Notes under the pieces: generated by a model
Database searches by the model: none
Seen by the model: the letters and a program-made list of their open reading frames with translations, nothing else
Told to the model about the DNA's origin: nothing
Translations under genes and position numbers: made by a program
In this document: positions 1 through 8,390 of the stretch, one piece after another
Layout of the letters: each line of letters begins with the position of its first letter
Numbering within the stretch: the stretch's first letter is position 1
NCBI RefSeq assembly: GCF_006364615.1
Contig: NZ_CP040986.1
Coordinates: 1,219,800 to 1,283,799, forward strand
Direction: 5' to 3'
DNA length: 64,000 nucleotides
DNA from: Candidatus Methylopumilus rimovensis
GTDB taxonomy: Bacteria > Pseudomonadota > Gammaproteobacteria > Burkholderiales > Methylophilaceae

Positions 1-58
1 ATTATAAAAAATAAAATTTTTAGTAATTTAAAAAAATTTAAACCTCTGTAAAAATATA

Positions 59-718
59 TTAAGCAGTCGGATCCCCAGCTTTAATTTTCTCTATCCATTC
101 GCCGATTTCAATCACGCCTAATTTTTTAGCTTTTTCAGAATCCTTTTTACTCAAAACATCCTGAACGATATCGGTTTGTTTCCATCCAGCTAAAGGTGTC
201 TCGCATTTATCTCGAGGTACGTAGCGAGATGCATCTTCTTTGTGATATCGATGAATATATCGTGGGCAATTTTGCCAAAGATCTGTAAGTTTCACTCTGA
301 CTATTAAATCTGCTTCTTTATATTCATTTAATAGTGGGTCATTTTGATTAATGGAGGCTAATCCATGAACACGAATGCGATGAGGCCTATCGAAGGCAAT
401 AAATAGCATACCAATCTTATTATTCTCAGTAATATTTCCCATCGACATATACATGCCGTTTCCATCGTAACTTGGAAAAACCAGAGTTGTGTTATCAATG
501 ATTTTTACAAAACCGGGATCACCGCCTTTGTAGGAAACAGTGGGTCTTCCCGTATGATCTATAGTTGACAAGAAAAACATATCTCGTGTTTCGATGAAGC
601 CTTTTGTGTCTTCATCAAACTCTTGTTTAACCGTAATCTCCTCAATACGATCAGCTAGCTTTCTTGTATCAAAGCTATCTTGAAGTTTTCTGTGTTGATT
701 ACCATAAATGCTAGCCAT
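59..718 (-). CDS. Pyridoxamine 5'-phosphate oxidase-family FMN-binding protein
   Basis: A 219-residue protein with the split-barrel FMN-binding fold typical of pyridoxamine-phosphate-oxidase-like proteins: the segment FFLSTIDHTGRPTVSYKGG near residues 50-68 matches the family pattern in which a strand is followed by a G-x-P turn, and IRVHGLA near 117 is the second conserved strand. The real substrate in this subfamily is generally unknown; a cytosolic flavin- or F420-like reductase is the usual guess. The ATG at 718 is preferred over the one at 724 because AGGAG lies about 6 nt before 718 and abuts the upstream ATG. It is transcribed away from the MAPEG gene. A PdxH role is not supported. Confidence 0.75.
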   Translation of the reverse strand: MASIYGNQHRKLQDSFDTRKLADRIEEITVKQEFDEDTKGFIETRDMFFLSTIDHTGRPTVSYKGGDPGFVKIIDNTTLVFPSYDGNGMYMSMGNITENNKIGMLFIAFDRPHRIRVHGLASINQNDPLLNEYKEADLIVRVKLTDLWQNCPRYIHRYHKEDASRYVPRDKCETPLAGWKQTDIVQDVLSKKDSEKAKKLGVIEIGEWIEKIKAGDPTA

Positions 719-840
719 AACCATCTCCTTAATTTAGATATGCTCATTTAGTTCTATTAAAATACGCTCATCAAGAAATTATTCAAGAATATATTTAACA
801 AAAAAGTTATAAAATGTACTTAATAATTTAGGAGATTAAT

Positions 841-1230
841 ATGATTTCTTTATTTAATGCTTCAGCAATTACATTACTTTCAACCTTACTAGTTTGGTAT
901 ACATCCTTTAATGTAGGCCGTGCTCGTCACAAATATAAAATTCAAGCTCCGGCTGTTACAGGAAATAAAGTATTTGAACGTATCTACCGCGTTCAAATGA
1001 ATACCCTAGAAGGTTTTGTCATTTTTATTCCATCATTATGGTTGTATGCCATTTACATGAGTGATAAAGGCGCTGGTATAGCTGGTTTGTTATGGATTGT
1101 AGGTCGCATTTGGTATGCAGAGTCTTACGAGAAAGATGCTAAAAAAAGAGGTCCTGGTTTCTTAATTTCTATGCTAACTACCATGGGTTTATGGCTAGGC
1201 GCAATCTATGGCATGGTGCTTTGTTACTAA
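841..1230 (+). CDS. MAPEG family membrane protein
   Basis: A 129-residue integral membrane protein with about four hydrophobic segments. The pattern R-x2-R-x3-N-x2-E (FERIYRVQMNTLE, about residues 46-58) is the hallmark of the MAPEG family (membrane-associated proteins in eicosanoid and glutathione metabolism). Bacterial members are sometimes glutathione S-transferase-like, but many have no tested activity. An AGGAG ribosome site precedes the ATG by about 6 nt. It stands alone, divergent from the flavin-binding protein at 59-718, so the neighbourhood gives no substrate hint. Confidence 0.8.
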   Translation: MISLFNASAITLLSTLLVWYTSFNVGRARHKYKIQAPAVTGNKVFERIYRVQMNTLEGFVIFIPSLWLYAIYMSDKGAGIAGLLWIVGRIWYAESYEKDAKKRGPGFLISMLTTMGLWLGAIYGMVLCY

Positions 1231-1292
1231 GAGGAAAGTCTTTTTAGCCTAAAAATCTTTGGTTATTTCCTGAAACAGTTGTTTATATAAAA

Positions 1293-1931
1293 TTATTTTT
1301 TAATAATTTTTAGTATAAGCATGAGCGCAATGACTTGAGGAATAACAAATCCTAAAATATTTTGTGGGGCAATCCCTACAAATGTGTCTGTTAAACTTCG
1401 AGCAAAAGTCACAGCAGGATTACAAAAAAAAGTAGATGAAGTAAACCAATAGCCTGCAGTCACTGTTAGGGCTACAATCATCGCAATTTGTTTCTTGGCA
1501 TATTTCAAGCCTAAATAAATCACTGTGAGTAGGATTAGTGTGGCCATCAGTTCACTGACCCAAATACCTAATCCAGTTCTTATCTTTGTTGATGCCTGAA
1601 TAATAGGAAGATTAAACATCAAATGTGTCATCCAAACACCTGAAATTGCGCCTGTAATTTGTGAAGCAATATAGGGTAATAAATCGTTTTGTTTTAATTG
1701 TTTTTGTCTATAAGCCATCACACTGACTAATGGATTAAAGTGTGCCCCTGAGATTGGACCTAAAATCATTATTAATACATAAAGACCAGCACCTGTAGCA
1801 ATGCTATTGCCAAGAAGTGTCACAGCATCATTGCCAGCAGCGAGTCCTTGTCCCATAAAACCTGATCCTGTGATGACAGATAATAATCCTGCGGTGCCGA
1901 AGAATTCTGTTAGATATTTTTTATTTAGCAT
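1293..1931 (-). CDS. Aquaporin-family channel, AqpS-like
   Basis: A 212-residue major intrinsic protein with six hydrophobic helices. The two pore half-helices are visible: the first carries NPL instead of NPA (SGAHFNPLVS), the second NPA (CNPAVTFARSLTDTF), followed by the arginine of the selectivity filter. It overlaps the end of the arsenate reductase gene by 11 nt, so the two are co-translated. In the known AqpS-ArsC arrangement (seen in rhizobia) the channel lets arsenite made by ArsC leave down its gradient, replacing the ArsB pump. That role is inferred here from context. No ArsR, ArsB or Acr3 is present nearby. Confidence 0.85.
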   Translation of the reverse strand: MLNKKYLTEFFGTAGLLSVITGSGFMGQGLAAGNDAVTLLGNSIATGAGLYVLIMILGPISGAHFNPLVSVMAYRQKQLKQNDLLPYIASQITGAISGVWMTHLMFNLPIIQASTKIRTGLGIWVSELMATLILLTVIYLGLKYAKKQIAMIVALTVTAGYWFTSSTFFCNPAVTFARSLTDTFVGIAPQNILGFVIPQVIALMLILKIIKK

Positions 1932-2409
1932 GAATGTCTTGAATAGCCTTCTTTAAAGATGCTGCATCTAGTTGATCAATAGGTAATTGAACCAGTGCTT
2001 CAATATTCTTTTTTAATCCTAATAATGTTTTTTGAAATGCTTCACGTTTAATCGCATCAGTTCCTTCAATGCTTGCAGGATCAGGAAATCCCCAATGTGC
2101 TGTTGATGGATTACCGAGCCAAATGGGACAAGTTTCATTTGCTGCGTTATCACACACCGTAATAATGAAATCCATTTTTGGCGAATTGGGCAAGCTATAT
2201 TCATCCCAATTCTTAGATCGTAGTTTATCTTTTGGGTATCCCATTTCTATTGCCAAATCGAAAGCAAAAGGATTAACTCGACCTACTGGATGAGAGCCTG
2301 CTGAATAACCAATAAATTTGCCGCTACTCAAAGTGGTCGCAAGTGCTTCAGCCAAAATACTGCGGGCAGAATTGCCGGTGCAGAGAAATAATATATTGTA
2401 GTGTTTCAT
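1921..2409 (-). CDS. arsC: Arsenate reductase, low-molecular-weight phosphatase type
   Basis: A 162-residue protein of the low-molecular-weight tyrosine phosphatase fold. The N-terminal CTGNSARS loop (about residues 10-17) is the C-x5-R anion-binding motif, and FPDPA near residue 110 supplies the general-acid aspartate. Two more cysteines (VCDNAANETCP, about 86 and 94) are spaced as in thioredoxin-coupled arsenate reductases, which pass a disulfide from the active-site cysteine outward. It reduces arsenate to arsenite in the cytosol. It is first in a two-gene operon with the aquaporin. A plain tyrosine phosphatase is unlikely given the cysteine pair and partner. Confidence 0.88.
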   Translation of the reverse strand: MKHYNILFLCTGNSARSILAEALATTLSSGKFIGYSAGSHPVGRVNPFAFDLAIEMGYPKDKLRSKNWDEYSLPNSPKMDFIITVCDNAANETCPIWLGNPSTAHWGFPDPASIEGTDAIKREAFQKTLLGLKKNIEALVQLPIDQLDAASLKKAIQDIHAK

Positions 2410-2494
2410 ATCAAAATTATAAAGGATGATATGTGAAGAAAATGTGACATTTCTTCCTAAGCTTCAATGCCCTTTTAAATGAAATTTTAGAAGC

Positions 2495-2612
2495 CACTTT
2501 CTTAGACTAGCCAGTATGTCGCTGATTAACCAATAACTGCAGGAATAAGATAAAAAGGGCTATTTTTGCTATAATTTGCCTTGAACCACGATTTAATCGT
2601 GAGATTTTATCT
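2495..2612 (+). repeat. tRNA-Phe promoter-region repeat, copy A (decayed)
   Basis: Two blocks are identical to the region just upstream of the intact tRNA-Phe gene: 17 nt at 2524-2540 (equal to 26751-26767) and 30 nt at 2547-2576 (equal to 26775-26804), the latter ending in an extended -10 box TGCTATAAT (2567-2575). A 15-nt block at 2596-2610 equals 18981-18995 of copy B. The 33 nt before 2528 (2495-2527) resemble a heavily decayed tRNA 5' half ending in GATT, but this part is weak. No usable tRNA follows. Confidence 0.8.
2567..2575 (+). promoter_or_regulatory. Extended -10 promoter of scar copy A
   Basis: TGCTATAAT is a perfect extended -10 element with no convincing -35 box, inherited from the tRNA-Phe promoter. 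It points toward the ABC-HlyD-TolC operon starting at 2742, so it may now drive that operon with a leader of about 160 nt. Whether it is still active is inference. Confidence 0.5.
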
Positions 2613-2741
2613 GGCCTAAAGCCCTAAAACAAAAGTTTTTAGTATTTCTGACTTTATCTATACATCTAATGCTATAAAAAACGATGAAGTTTGGTATAAC
2701 TATTAATCATAAAACCAGTTTAACCATAAGATAAAAATACA

Positions 2742-4364
2742 ATGCCATTAAGCCCGATATCAAGATTGTTTAGCTTGCTAAAACTTGAGAAGCACGACTT
2801 AAAAATATTGCCTATGCTTATTTTTGGTTATGGCTTAATTAGCATAGCAACACCGGTTTCTGTTCAAGCCATGGTGAATATTGTGTCCATGGGCTCTATG
2901 CTTCAGCCGCTTTATATCATAAGCATTATCCTTTTTTCACTGTTACTGCTATCAGGCGTGCTTTATGTATTCGAGTCTTTCATCGTAGAACTTATTCAAC
3001 GCAGAGTATTTGTTCGTACGGCTATACAAACCGCTCAAAATACTAAAGAAGTGGAAATAGGCCTTTATGATACGAAGGATCCTGCAGAACTCATTAATCG
3101 CTTCCTTGATGTCAGCACTGTCCAAAAATCTATTGCGGTTTTATTAACCAGTGGATTAACTTCGCTCTTACAAATAGTAATTGGTAGCTTTGTTTTAATT
3201 TTTTATAGTGCATTTTTTTCAGTATTCATTTTTGTCATCATTGGTTTTTTGATTTTCATTCTTCGCTCAATCGGACAACATGGAAGTAAAACTGCTATTA
3301 AGGAATCAAAAGCTAAATTTGAAATGGTTGATTGGCTAGAGAGTATCGCAAAAAATATATATGCCTTTAAGTTCTATGAAGGTGAAAAACGGGTAGCAAA
3401 GCAAACCCATGAATACGTTCAACATTTCATTGAAAATCGGTCCAAGCATTTTAATATCCTGATATGGCAAAATATAACTGCTACATTAATTTACGCTATC
3501 GCTGGTACAGGACTTCTAGCATTAGGTGGGAGCTTAGTAATCAAAGGACAGATTAATTTAGGTCAGTTTGTTGCTTCAGAACTGATTATTTTTGGCGTAC
3601 TCAACGGTATGGTCCGCTTAGTCAATTTACTAGAATACTTTTACGACTTGATGGCGGCTTTAGATAAAATTGGCGTTTTAGAAGACATGCCTCAAGAAAT
3701 CAACGGCGAACATAGCGTCGATGTATTGGACATCACCTCGATTAAAGTAGCATCTATCGACTTTGCTTTTACCAGCCATATACAGCCACTAAAAAATATC
3801 AGCTTTGAATTAAAAAAGGGTGAAAGTCTAGCTATTTTAGGTGATTCTGGATCGGGCAAATCTACCTTATTAAGTCTCATTACCAAACTTCGCACACCAA
3901 ATGCGGGGCATATTACTATCAACCAGTTAGATCTCAGGCACCTTAATAATAATGCCTTAAGAAACAGGATGGGTTTTGCTAAAAATATTGAAATTGCAAA
4001 TGGCTCGATACTAGAAAATATCTGCCTAGGCCGTGATATTCCGCTAACAAAAGTTAATTCCTTAATTAGTGAACTCGGTTTAGCGGAGAGTTTCAATTGT
4101 TTTCCGGCAGGTTTAGATACCCCAATCAACGTATCGGGCTCACCTCTTTCAAGTAGGCAATTACAACTTCTAATGATTGCCCGAGCCATCATTGCAAGTC
4201 CTGACATCATGATCATAGATGACATGCTTGATAGCTTTAACGAGGTTGAATTAGACACCATGATGACGATGTTTGAAAAACATAAAAATGAATGGATCTT
4301 AATTATCAGCACTCGATTCGCGCATATTGCAAAACGTTTTGATAAGACATTAAATCTTAATTGA
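2742..4364 (+). CDS. ABC transporter, fused membrane and ATPase domains, degenerate motifs
   Basis: A 540-residue half-transporter: about six hydrophobic helices (residues 20-300), then a nucleotide-binding domain. Walker A is intact (GDSGSGKST, residue 367 on). Other motifs are altered: the signature reads PLSSRQ (about 466) instead of LSGGQ, Walker B is followed by Asp instead of the catalytic Glu (IMIIDDML, about 489-496), and the H-loop position reads ISTR instead of ITHR (about 525). There is no N-terminal C39 peptidase. It heads an operon with a HlyD-type adaptor and a TolC-type channel, so it is the inner-membrane part of a type I secretion system. The altered ATPase suggests slow or asymmetric hydrolysis. 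Its cargo is unknown. Confidence 0.8.
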   Translation: MPLSPISRLFSLLKLEKHDLKILPMLIFGYGLISIATPVSVQAMVNIVSMGSMLQPLYIISIILFSLLLLSGVLYVFESFIVELIQRRVFVRTAIQTAQNTKEVEIGLYDTKDPAELINRFLDVSTVQKSIAVLLTSGLTSLLQIVIGSFVLIFYSAFFSVFIFVIIGFLIFILRSIGQHGSKTAIKESKAKFEMVDWLESIAKNIYAFKFYEGEKRVAKQTHEYVQHFIENRSKHFNILIWQNITATLIYAIAGTGLLALGGSLVIKGQINLGQFVASELIIFGVLNGMVRLVNLLEYFYDLMAALDKIGVLEDMPQEINGEHSVDVLDITSIKVASIDFAFTSHIQPLKNISFELKKGESLAILGDSGSGKSTLLSLITKLRTPNAGHITINQLDLRHLNNNALRNRMGFAKNIEIANGSILENICLGRDIPLTKVNSLISELGLAESFNCFPAGLDTPINVSGSPLSSRQLQLLMIARAIIASPDIMIIDDMLDSFNEVELDTMMTMFEKHKNEWILIISTRFAHIAKRFDKTLNLN

Positions 4365-4378
4365 GTTGAACTTCAATA

Positions 4379-5695
4379 ATGTTTAAAAATAAAAAACACA
4401 TATTCGAACCCACAATTAAACTTGGTAATACGCCAGATCAAGTAAATCGTTTTTTTAAGATTTTAATTTGGGCATTTTTTATCATTCCCTTTATTTTTTT
4501 ATTTCTTCCGTGGCAGCAAAATATTTCCACCAGAGGAAAAGTTACTGCGTTTGCTCCTTTTGAACGAGCACAAACCATTGACGCCCCTATTCAAGGCTTG
4601 ATCGCTCAATGGCATGTGCAAGAGGCATCGCTGGTAAAGACTGGTGATTTGCTGCTAGAAATGCGAGATATCGATCCAAATTTTAAAAAACGTATCGAAT
4701 CTCAGCGAGATAATTTATCCAACAGACTGCAAGCAAAAAAAGAAGAATTAAATTCATATGAAATGCAACAAAAAAATATGAAAACAGCCCGCGATGCAAA
4801 AATTGCTTCCGCTAAATTTAAACTTGACGTGGCTGAGCAAAAAATTCGTGCAGCGTCCGAATCTATGATTTCAGCTCAAGCCACTCTTGATACTGCCGAA
4901 TTTCAAGTCAAACGATTGCAACGCTTACTTGAAGATGGTTTAGTTTCAAAGCGCGACGAAGAAGTTGCTGAACGCGATTACGAGGTTGCAAAACGAAGTT
5001 TTGGAAGCGCCCAGGCACAGCATCAATCAGCACTGGCAGAATCTAAGTCAGCAAAGGCCGAAATTCGACAAGTCCAATCCGACACGCAAGCCGAACTAGA
5101 ATCTACTTCGGCAGTCATTAAAAAAATCTATGGTGAGTTAATGGATTCGGAAAATAGCCTGACTAGTTCTGAGATATCTGTTTCACGGCAGGATACACAA
5201 AAAATACTAGCACCACGGGATGGCGTAGTTTTTAGATTACCTTTCAACTCATCCTCACAAATTGTATCTCAAGGCGAAGCATTGCTGGTGATTCAACCTA
5301 ACACGAATGCTCCAGCTGTTGAATTCATGGTCGATGGCCGTGATGCCCCGCTGATAAAAAAAGAAAGTAAGGTAAGGCTGGAGTTTGAAGGTTGGCCTGC
5401 CATACAAGTTCCAGGCTGGGCAAACGTTGGTGTAGGAACCTTTGGTGGCAAGGTAGGATTTGTCGATCCGGTTGATAATGGTACTGGTAACTTTAGGGTC
5501 ATGGTCATTCCAGATCCTACTGAACAACCTTGGCCGCAATCAAATTTCTTAAGGCAAGGTATTAGTGCAAAAGGTTGGATCCTGCTTGAGAAAGTCAGTA
5601 TAGGTTACGAGTTATGGCGAATTTTTAATGGCTTCCCACCCAGAATACCCGCTGACTCTGTGCAGTCCAAAAGCACAAAACAAAACAAAAAATGA
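4379..5695 (+). CDS. HlyD-family periplasmic adaptor
   Basis: A 438-residue membrane-fusion protein. One hydrophobic anchor lies at about residues 25-45, followed by a lipoyl/barrel half (QTIDAPIQGLIAQWHVQEAS), a long coiled-coil hairpin (about 95-255, rich in Glu, Lys, Ala and Gln), and the return half starting KILAPRDGVVFRLP. This layout bridges an inner-membrane ABC exporter and an outer-membrane TolC channel. It lies 14 nt after the ABC gene and overlaps the TolC-like gene by 4 nt (ATGA), so all three are one operon. No clear Shine-Dalgarno precedes the ATG, which hints at coupling to the gene before. Confidence 0.85.
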   Translation: MFKNKKHIFEPTIKLGNTPDQVNRFFKILIWAFFIIPFIFLFLPWQQNISTRGKVTAFAPFERAQTIDAPIQGLIAQWHVQEASLVKTGDLLLEMRDIDPNFKKRIESQRDNLSNRLQAKKEELNSYEMQQKNMKTARDAKIASAKFKLDVAEQKIRAASESMISAQATLDTAEFQVKRLQRLLEDGLVSKRDEEVAERDYEVAKRSFGSAQAQHQSALAESKSAKAEIRQVQSDTQAELESTSAVIKKIYGELMDSENSLTSSEISVSRQDTQKILAPRDGVVFRLPFNSSSQIVSQGEALLVIQPNTNAPAVEFMVDGRDAPLIKKESKVRLEFEGWPAIQVPGWANVGVGTFGGKVGFVDPVDNGTGNFRVMVIPDPTEQPWPQSNFLRQGISAKGWILLEKVSIGYELWRIFNGFPPRIPADSVQSKSTKQNKK

Positions 5696-7464
5696 TCCAG
5701 CGATCCACGCATAAACAAGTGGCTAGAAGGCAATCAAAGCCTTTACTGGGTATCACCTATCTGACATCTATGCTTTGTTTTTCTCTAGCATTTGCTGAAA
5801 TTGTAGATCAATCTAAAGGCAATATCTCTCTTGAACCTAGCAAATCTTTTAAGCCTGAAGATTACTCTGCCGGCCCGCCTAGCGACTTAAAAAAATCCTT
5901 GAATGACTATCAAGAGAAAAAAGAAAACCAAACTAAAAAAATTAGAATTGATTTAAAACAAGCTATAGAAGAAGCAGATAAAGCGTCGGTGATAGATTCA
6001 GCTTTTGATAAAACTCAAGCTAACTCCTTTAGTATTACTGATATTCGTGCAAAGGCGCTCAAAAATAATTTAAGCATAGAAGTAGCGAAAATAGATCCTG
6101 CGATTGCTGGTGCTGCACTTAGGCAAGAACAAGCTAAGTTTGACAATATTATTTTCGCCTATGCGCAGCAATCTAACAGAGATACCCCAAGAATTTCATC
6201 GGATAACATTGGCATAAAATCTAACAACGCTCTTAATGGCGAAGGTAAACTCTCCATATTGGAACAAAACATCCGAACTACTGATATTGCTGCGGGTGTA
6301 AAAGTGCCATTACGAACTGGTGGTACGGTTACCTTAAGCTCACCTATTGAAAGCAAAAGAGATAAAGGCGTATTTGGTAGTGAGGAATATCGAAGTGCAA
6401 TGCGTTTTTCGATTAGTCAGCCATTACTTAGAAATGCTGGCAAAACTGTCAATGAAGCTAGCATTAGAGTCTCAGAATTTAATCAACAAGCGATACAGTA
6501 TAAAACTAAACTACTAGCCATACGTATTATCGCAATGACTGATAAATCGTATTGGAGTCTTTATGAGGCATGGGCACAGCTAGATGTAAGAAGGCAACAA
6601 TATCGACTAGCCATTCAAAATCTAAACATGGTTAAACGCAGAGTAACTGAAGGTCTGACTGCTGCGATTGAACTTAATCGCGCAGAGATTGGTGTGGCAG
6701 ACAGAATGGAAGCCTTAATCATTGCTGAAACAAATCTCAAGCTAGCTCAACGGCAATTACGTTTTTATATGAATGACATGGACACCGAAGATCGTCAACC
6801 GAACATCATCAATACTATTACTGAGCCTAATTTAGTTCGTTATGAGTTTGATCGAGAGAAGTTACTCAACGAAGCGCTTAGCGCAAGGTTAGAGTTACTA
6901 GAACTTGAGGTTAAATTGGCAGCGGATGCTATTAATATTCAATATTTAGAAAATCAAACCCTGCCTTTGTTTACCTTGGACTATCAATACGGCGCATTAT
7001 CACCAAGTGCTAATAATTTCGGCAATGTTTATCAAAACACATTAAATGGGCAATTTAATGATTGGTCTGTAGGATTAAAGTTTGAAATGCCATTCACTAA
7101 TGAAGCCAATAAAGGGCGCCTAGAAGAGGCTGTTCAACAAAGAAATAAAAGACTTGCCACTAAACAGCTTCAAACCCTTACCGTAAAAAAAGAGATTTAT
7201 GATGCACTGGATCAAGTTGAAAATAACTGGCAACGCATATTAGCTGCAAGACAACAGGTTGTGATTGCTGGCCTAAACTACGATGCTGAATTAAAACAAT
7301 TTAATGAAGGCTTAAGAACCATGACAGAAGTATTGGAAACGCTTACGAGACTTGGTGAAGCGCAAATTAAAGAGGTACGAGCAGTGAGTGATTATCAGGC
7401 TTCATTTGTAGATACCGCATATGCTACTGGCACTGTCTTAGGTTACAGCAAGTTAGATTTTTAG
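5692..7464 (+). CDS. TolC-family outer membrane efflux protein
   Basis: A 590-residue protein with two copies of the TolC helical and strand repeat (about residues 110-370 and 380-585), for example LSIEVAKIDPAIAGAALRQEQA and RLELLELEVKLAADAINIQYLEN. A signal peptide with a long basic lead ends near AFA-EI (about residue 35). It would form the trimeric outer-membrane tunnel of the type I system with the two genes before it. It is longer than usual (about 450-500) because of a roughly 80-residue charged stretch after the signal peptide. No cargo gene (RTX protein or leader peptide) is found next to the operon. Confidence 0.85.
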   Translation: MIQRSTHKQVARRQSKPLLGITYLTSMLCFSLAFAEIVDQSKGNISLEPSKSFKPEDYSAGPPSDLKKSLNDYQEKKENQTKKIRIDLKQAIEEADKASVIDSAFDKTQANSFSITDIRAKALKNNLSIEVAKIDPAIAGAALRQEQAKFDNIIFAYAQQSNRDTPRISSDNIGIKSNNALNGEGKLSILEQNIRTTDIAAGVKVPLRTGGTVTLSSPIESKRDKGVFGSEEYRSAMRFSISQPLLRNAGKTVNEASIRVSEFNQQAIQYKTKLLAIRIIAMTDKSYWSLYEAWAQLDVRRQQYRLAIQNLNMVKRRVTEGLTAAIELNRAEIGVADRMEALIIAETNLKLAQRQLRFYMNDMDTEDRQPNIINTITEPNLVRYEFDREKLLNEALSARLELLELEVKLAADAINIQYLENQTLPLFTLDYQYGALSPSANNFGNVYQNTLNGQFNDWSVGLKFEMPFTNEANKGRLEEAVQQRNKRLATKQLQTLTVKKEIYDALDQVENNWQRILAARQQVVIAGLNYDAELKQFNEGLRTMTEVLETLTRLGEAQIKEVRAVSDYQASFVDTAYATGTVLGYSKLDF

Positions 7465-7548
7465 TTTCGTTAATACATTGCTTTTTTTATACGCGGATAG
7501 CAATAAGCTTTCAATCAGAGCGATAGTTGAATCACTATCTATACATCT

Positions 7549-8388
7549 TTAAGGATTACAAAAATCACATTTAGCTGGATCTGCTTTTTTCTTTTTTACA
7601 AATTCACTTTTTTCATAATCACAACTAATACAGGTGAATATTCTTTCCATTGTTTCTCTAGTTTCCATATCACATAGCTCACATGGAAGGCCTGCTTTAA
7701 TCTTGGTAATTTGAAATCCTGGTGTATGGCAATTGGGGCATAAACTCTTTAGTTTCTGAATTAGGTCAGTTGTGGCTTTTGCAATATTTTTCATTCTTGT
7801 AGGATTTGCAAAAGCACGTAAGTCATGCTCTACATAAACTTTTTTTGTTTTAGAAAGCTTTATAGCTTGATTAAATGCTTCCTCCAATACTATTCTATTT
7901 GATATACCTTTCTGCAACACAGGATGATTCTCGTCATCTGGCCTTAGAACTAAATGATGTGTTGGAAATTTATTTAATCTTGAAAATTTTGCGAGTTCTT
8001 TCCAGTTTCTAATTTTTGATTGGCTGCTCATTGCAGCTGCTTTAGAAGATCCAATCACTTCAATGCCCAGATTATTATCAATGAAAATCACAATTTCATG
8101 ATTCCAAGGAAGTAGCCCAATAAAAGGGTCGCTAGTAAATGATCCTTCACTTGCTACTCCATACTTTAAACCTGTAATTTCCATACCAATCATAGCCTTT
8201 CGTCTTGCGGCATCTAATTGATTTCCATATCTTGCTTTATCTCTTGTAAACGTACCAAGTTCGTCAGTATCAAATGCATCCGTATGAATAATTTCAGCAT
8301 TCAGCATCTTTAAGAATTTTGGAGCAATGACATTTTCTTTTTTATGCTTAGTTAATAAGCTTATCTTTATATTTTCGTAAGGATGCAC
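7549..8388 (-). CDS. DUF6671-like protein with C-terminal zinc ribbons
   Basis: A 279-residue soluble protein of unknown function; I link it tentatively to the DUF6671 family. The first 220 residues look like an alpha/beta domain (GTFTRDKARYGNQLDAARRK, KYGVASEGSF). The last 60 hold four cysteine pairs (CPNCH, CELC, CISC, CDFC), as in two zinc ribbons. It starts with GTG at 8388, two nt past the stop of the upstream bicarbonate transporter gene and without a visible ribosome site, so translation is probably coupled. That coupling suggests a role with bicarbonate uptake, perhaps as a regulator or partner. This is inference from position only. Confidence 0.6.
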   Translation of the reverse strand: MHPYENIKISLLTKHKKENVIAPKFLKMLNAEIIHTDAFDTDELGTFTRDKARYGNQLDAARRKAMIGMEITGLKYGVASEGSFTSDPFIGLLPWNHEIVIFIDNNLGIEVIGSSKAAAMSSQSKIRNWKELAKFSRLNKFPTHHLVLRPDDENHPVLQKGISNRIVLEEAFNQAIKLSKTKKVYVEHDLRAFANPTRMKNIAKATTDLIQKLKSLCPNCHTPGFQITKIKAGLPCELCDMETRETMERIFTCISCDYEKSEFVKKKKADPAKCDFCNP

Positions 8389-8390
8389 GA

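Larger units (their letters stand above)
2410..2741. other. 332-bp spacer holding scar copy A
   Basis: This gene-free stretch between arsC (leftward) and the secretion operon (rightward) contains a decayed tRNA-Phe upstream region (see the repeat at 2495-2612). The rest, 2613-2741, is AT-rich. I see no further ORF or terminator. The ABC gene starts 166 nt after the scar's -10 box. Confidence 0.6.

Noticed and set aside
3692..4312. 206-codon frame opposite the ABC ATPase domain
   Set aside because: It is the shadow of a conserved domain with intact motifs on the plus strand.
7522..7539. Inverted repeat GATAGT-6-ACTATC between tolC and the zinc-ribbon gene
   Set aside because: Only six AT-rich pairs with no T-run; too weak to call a terminator.
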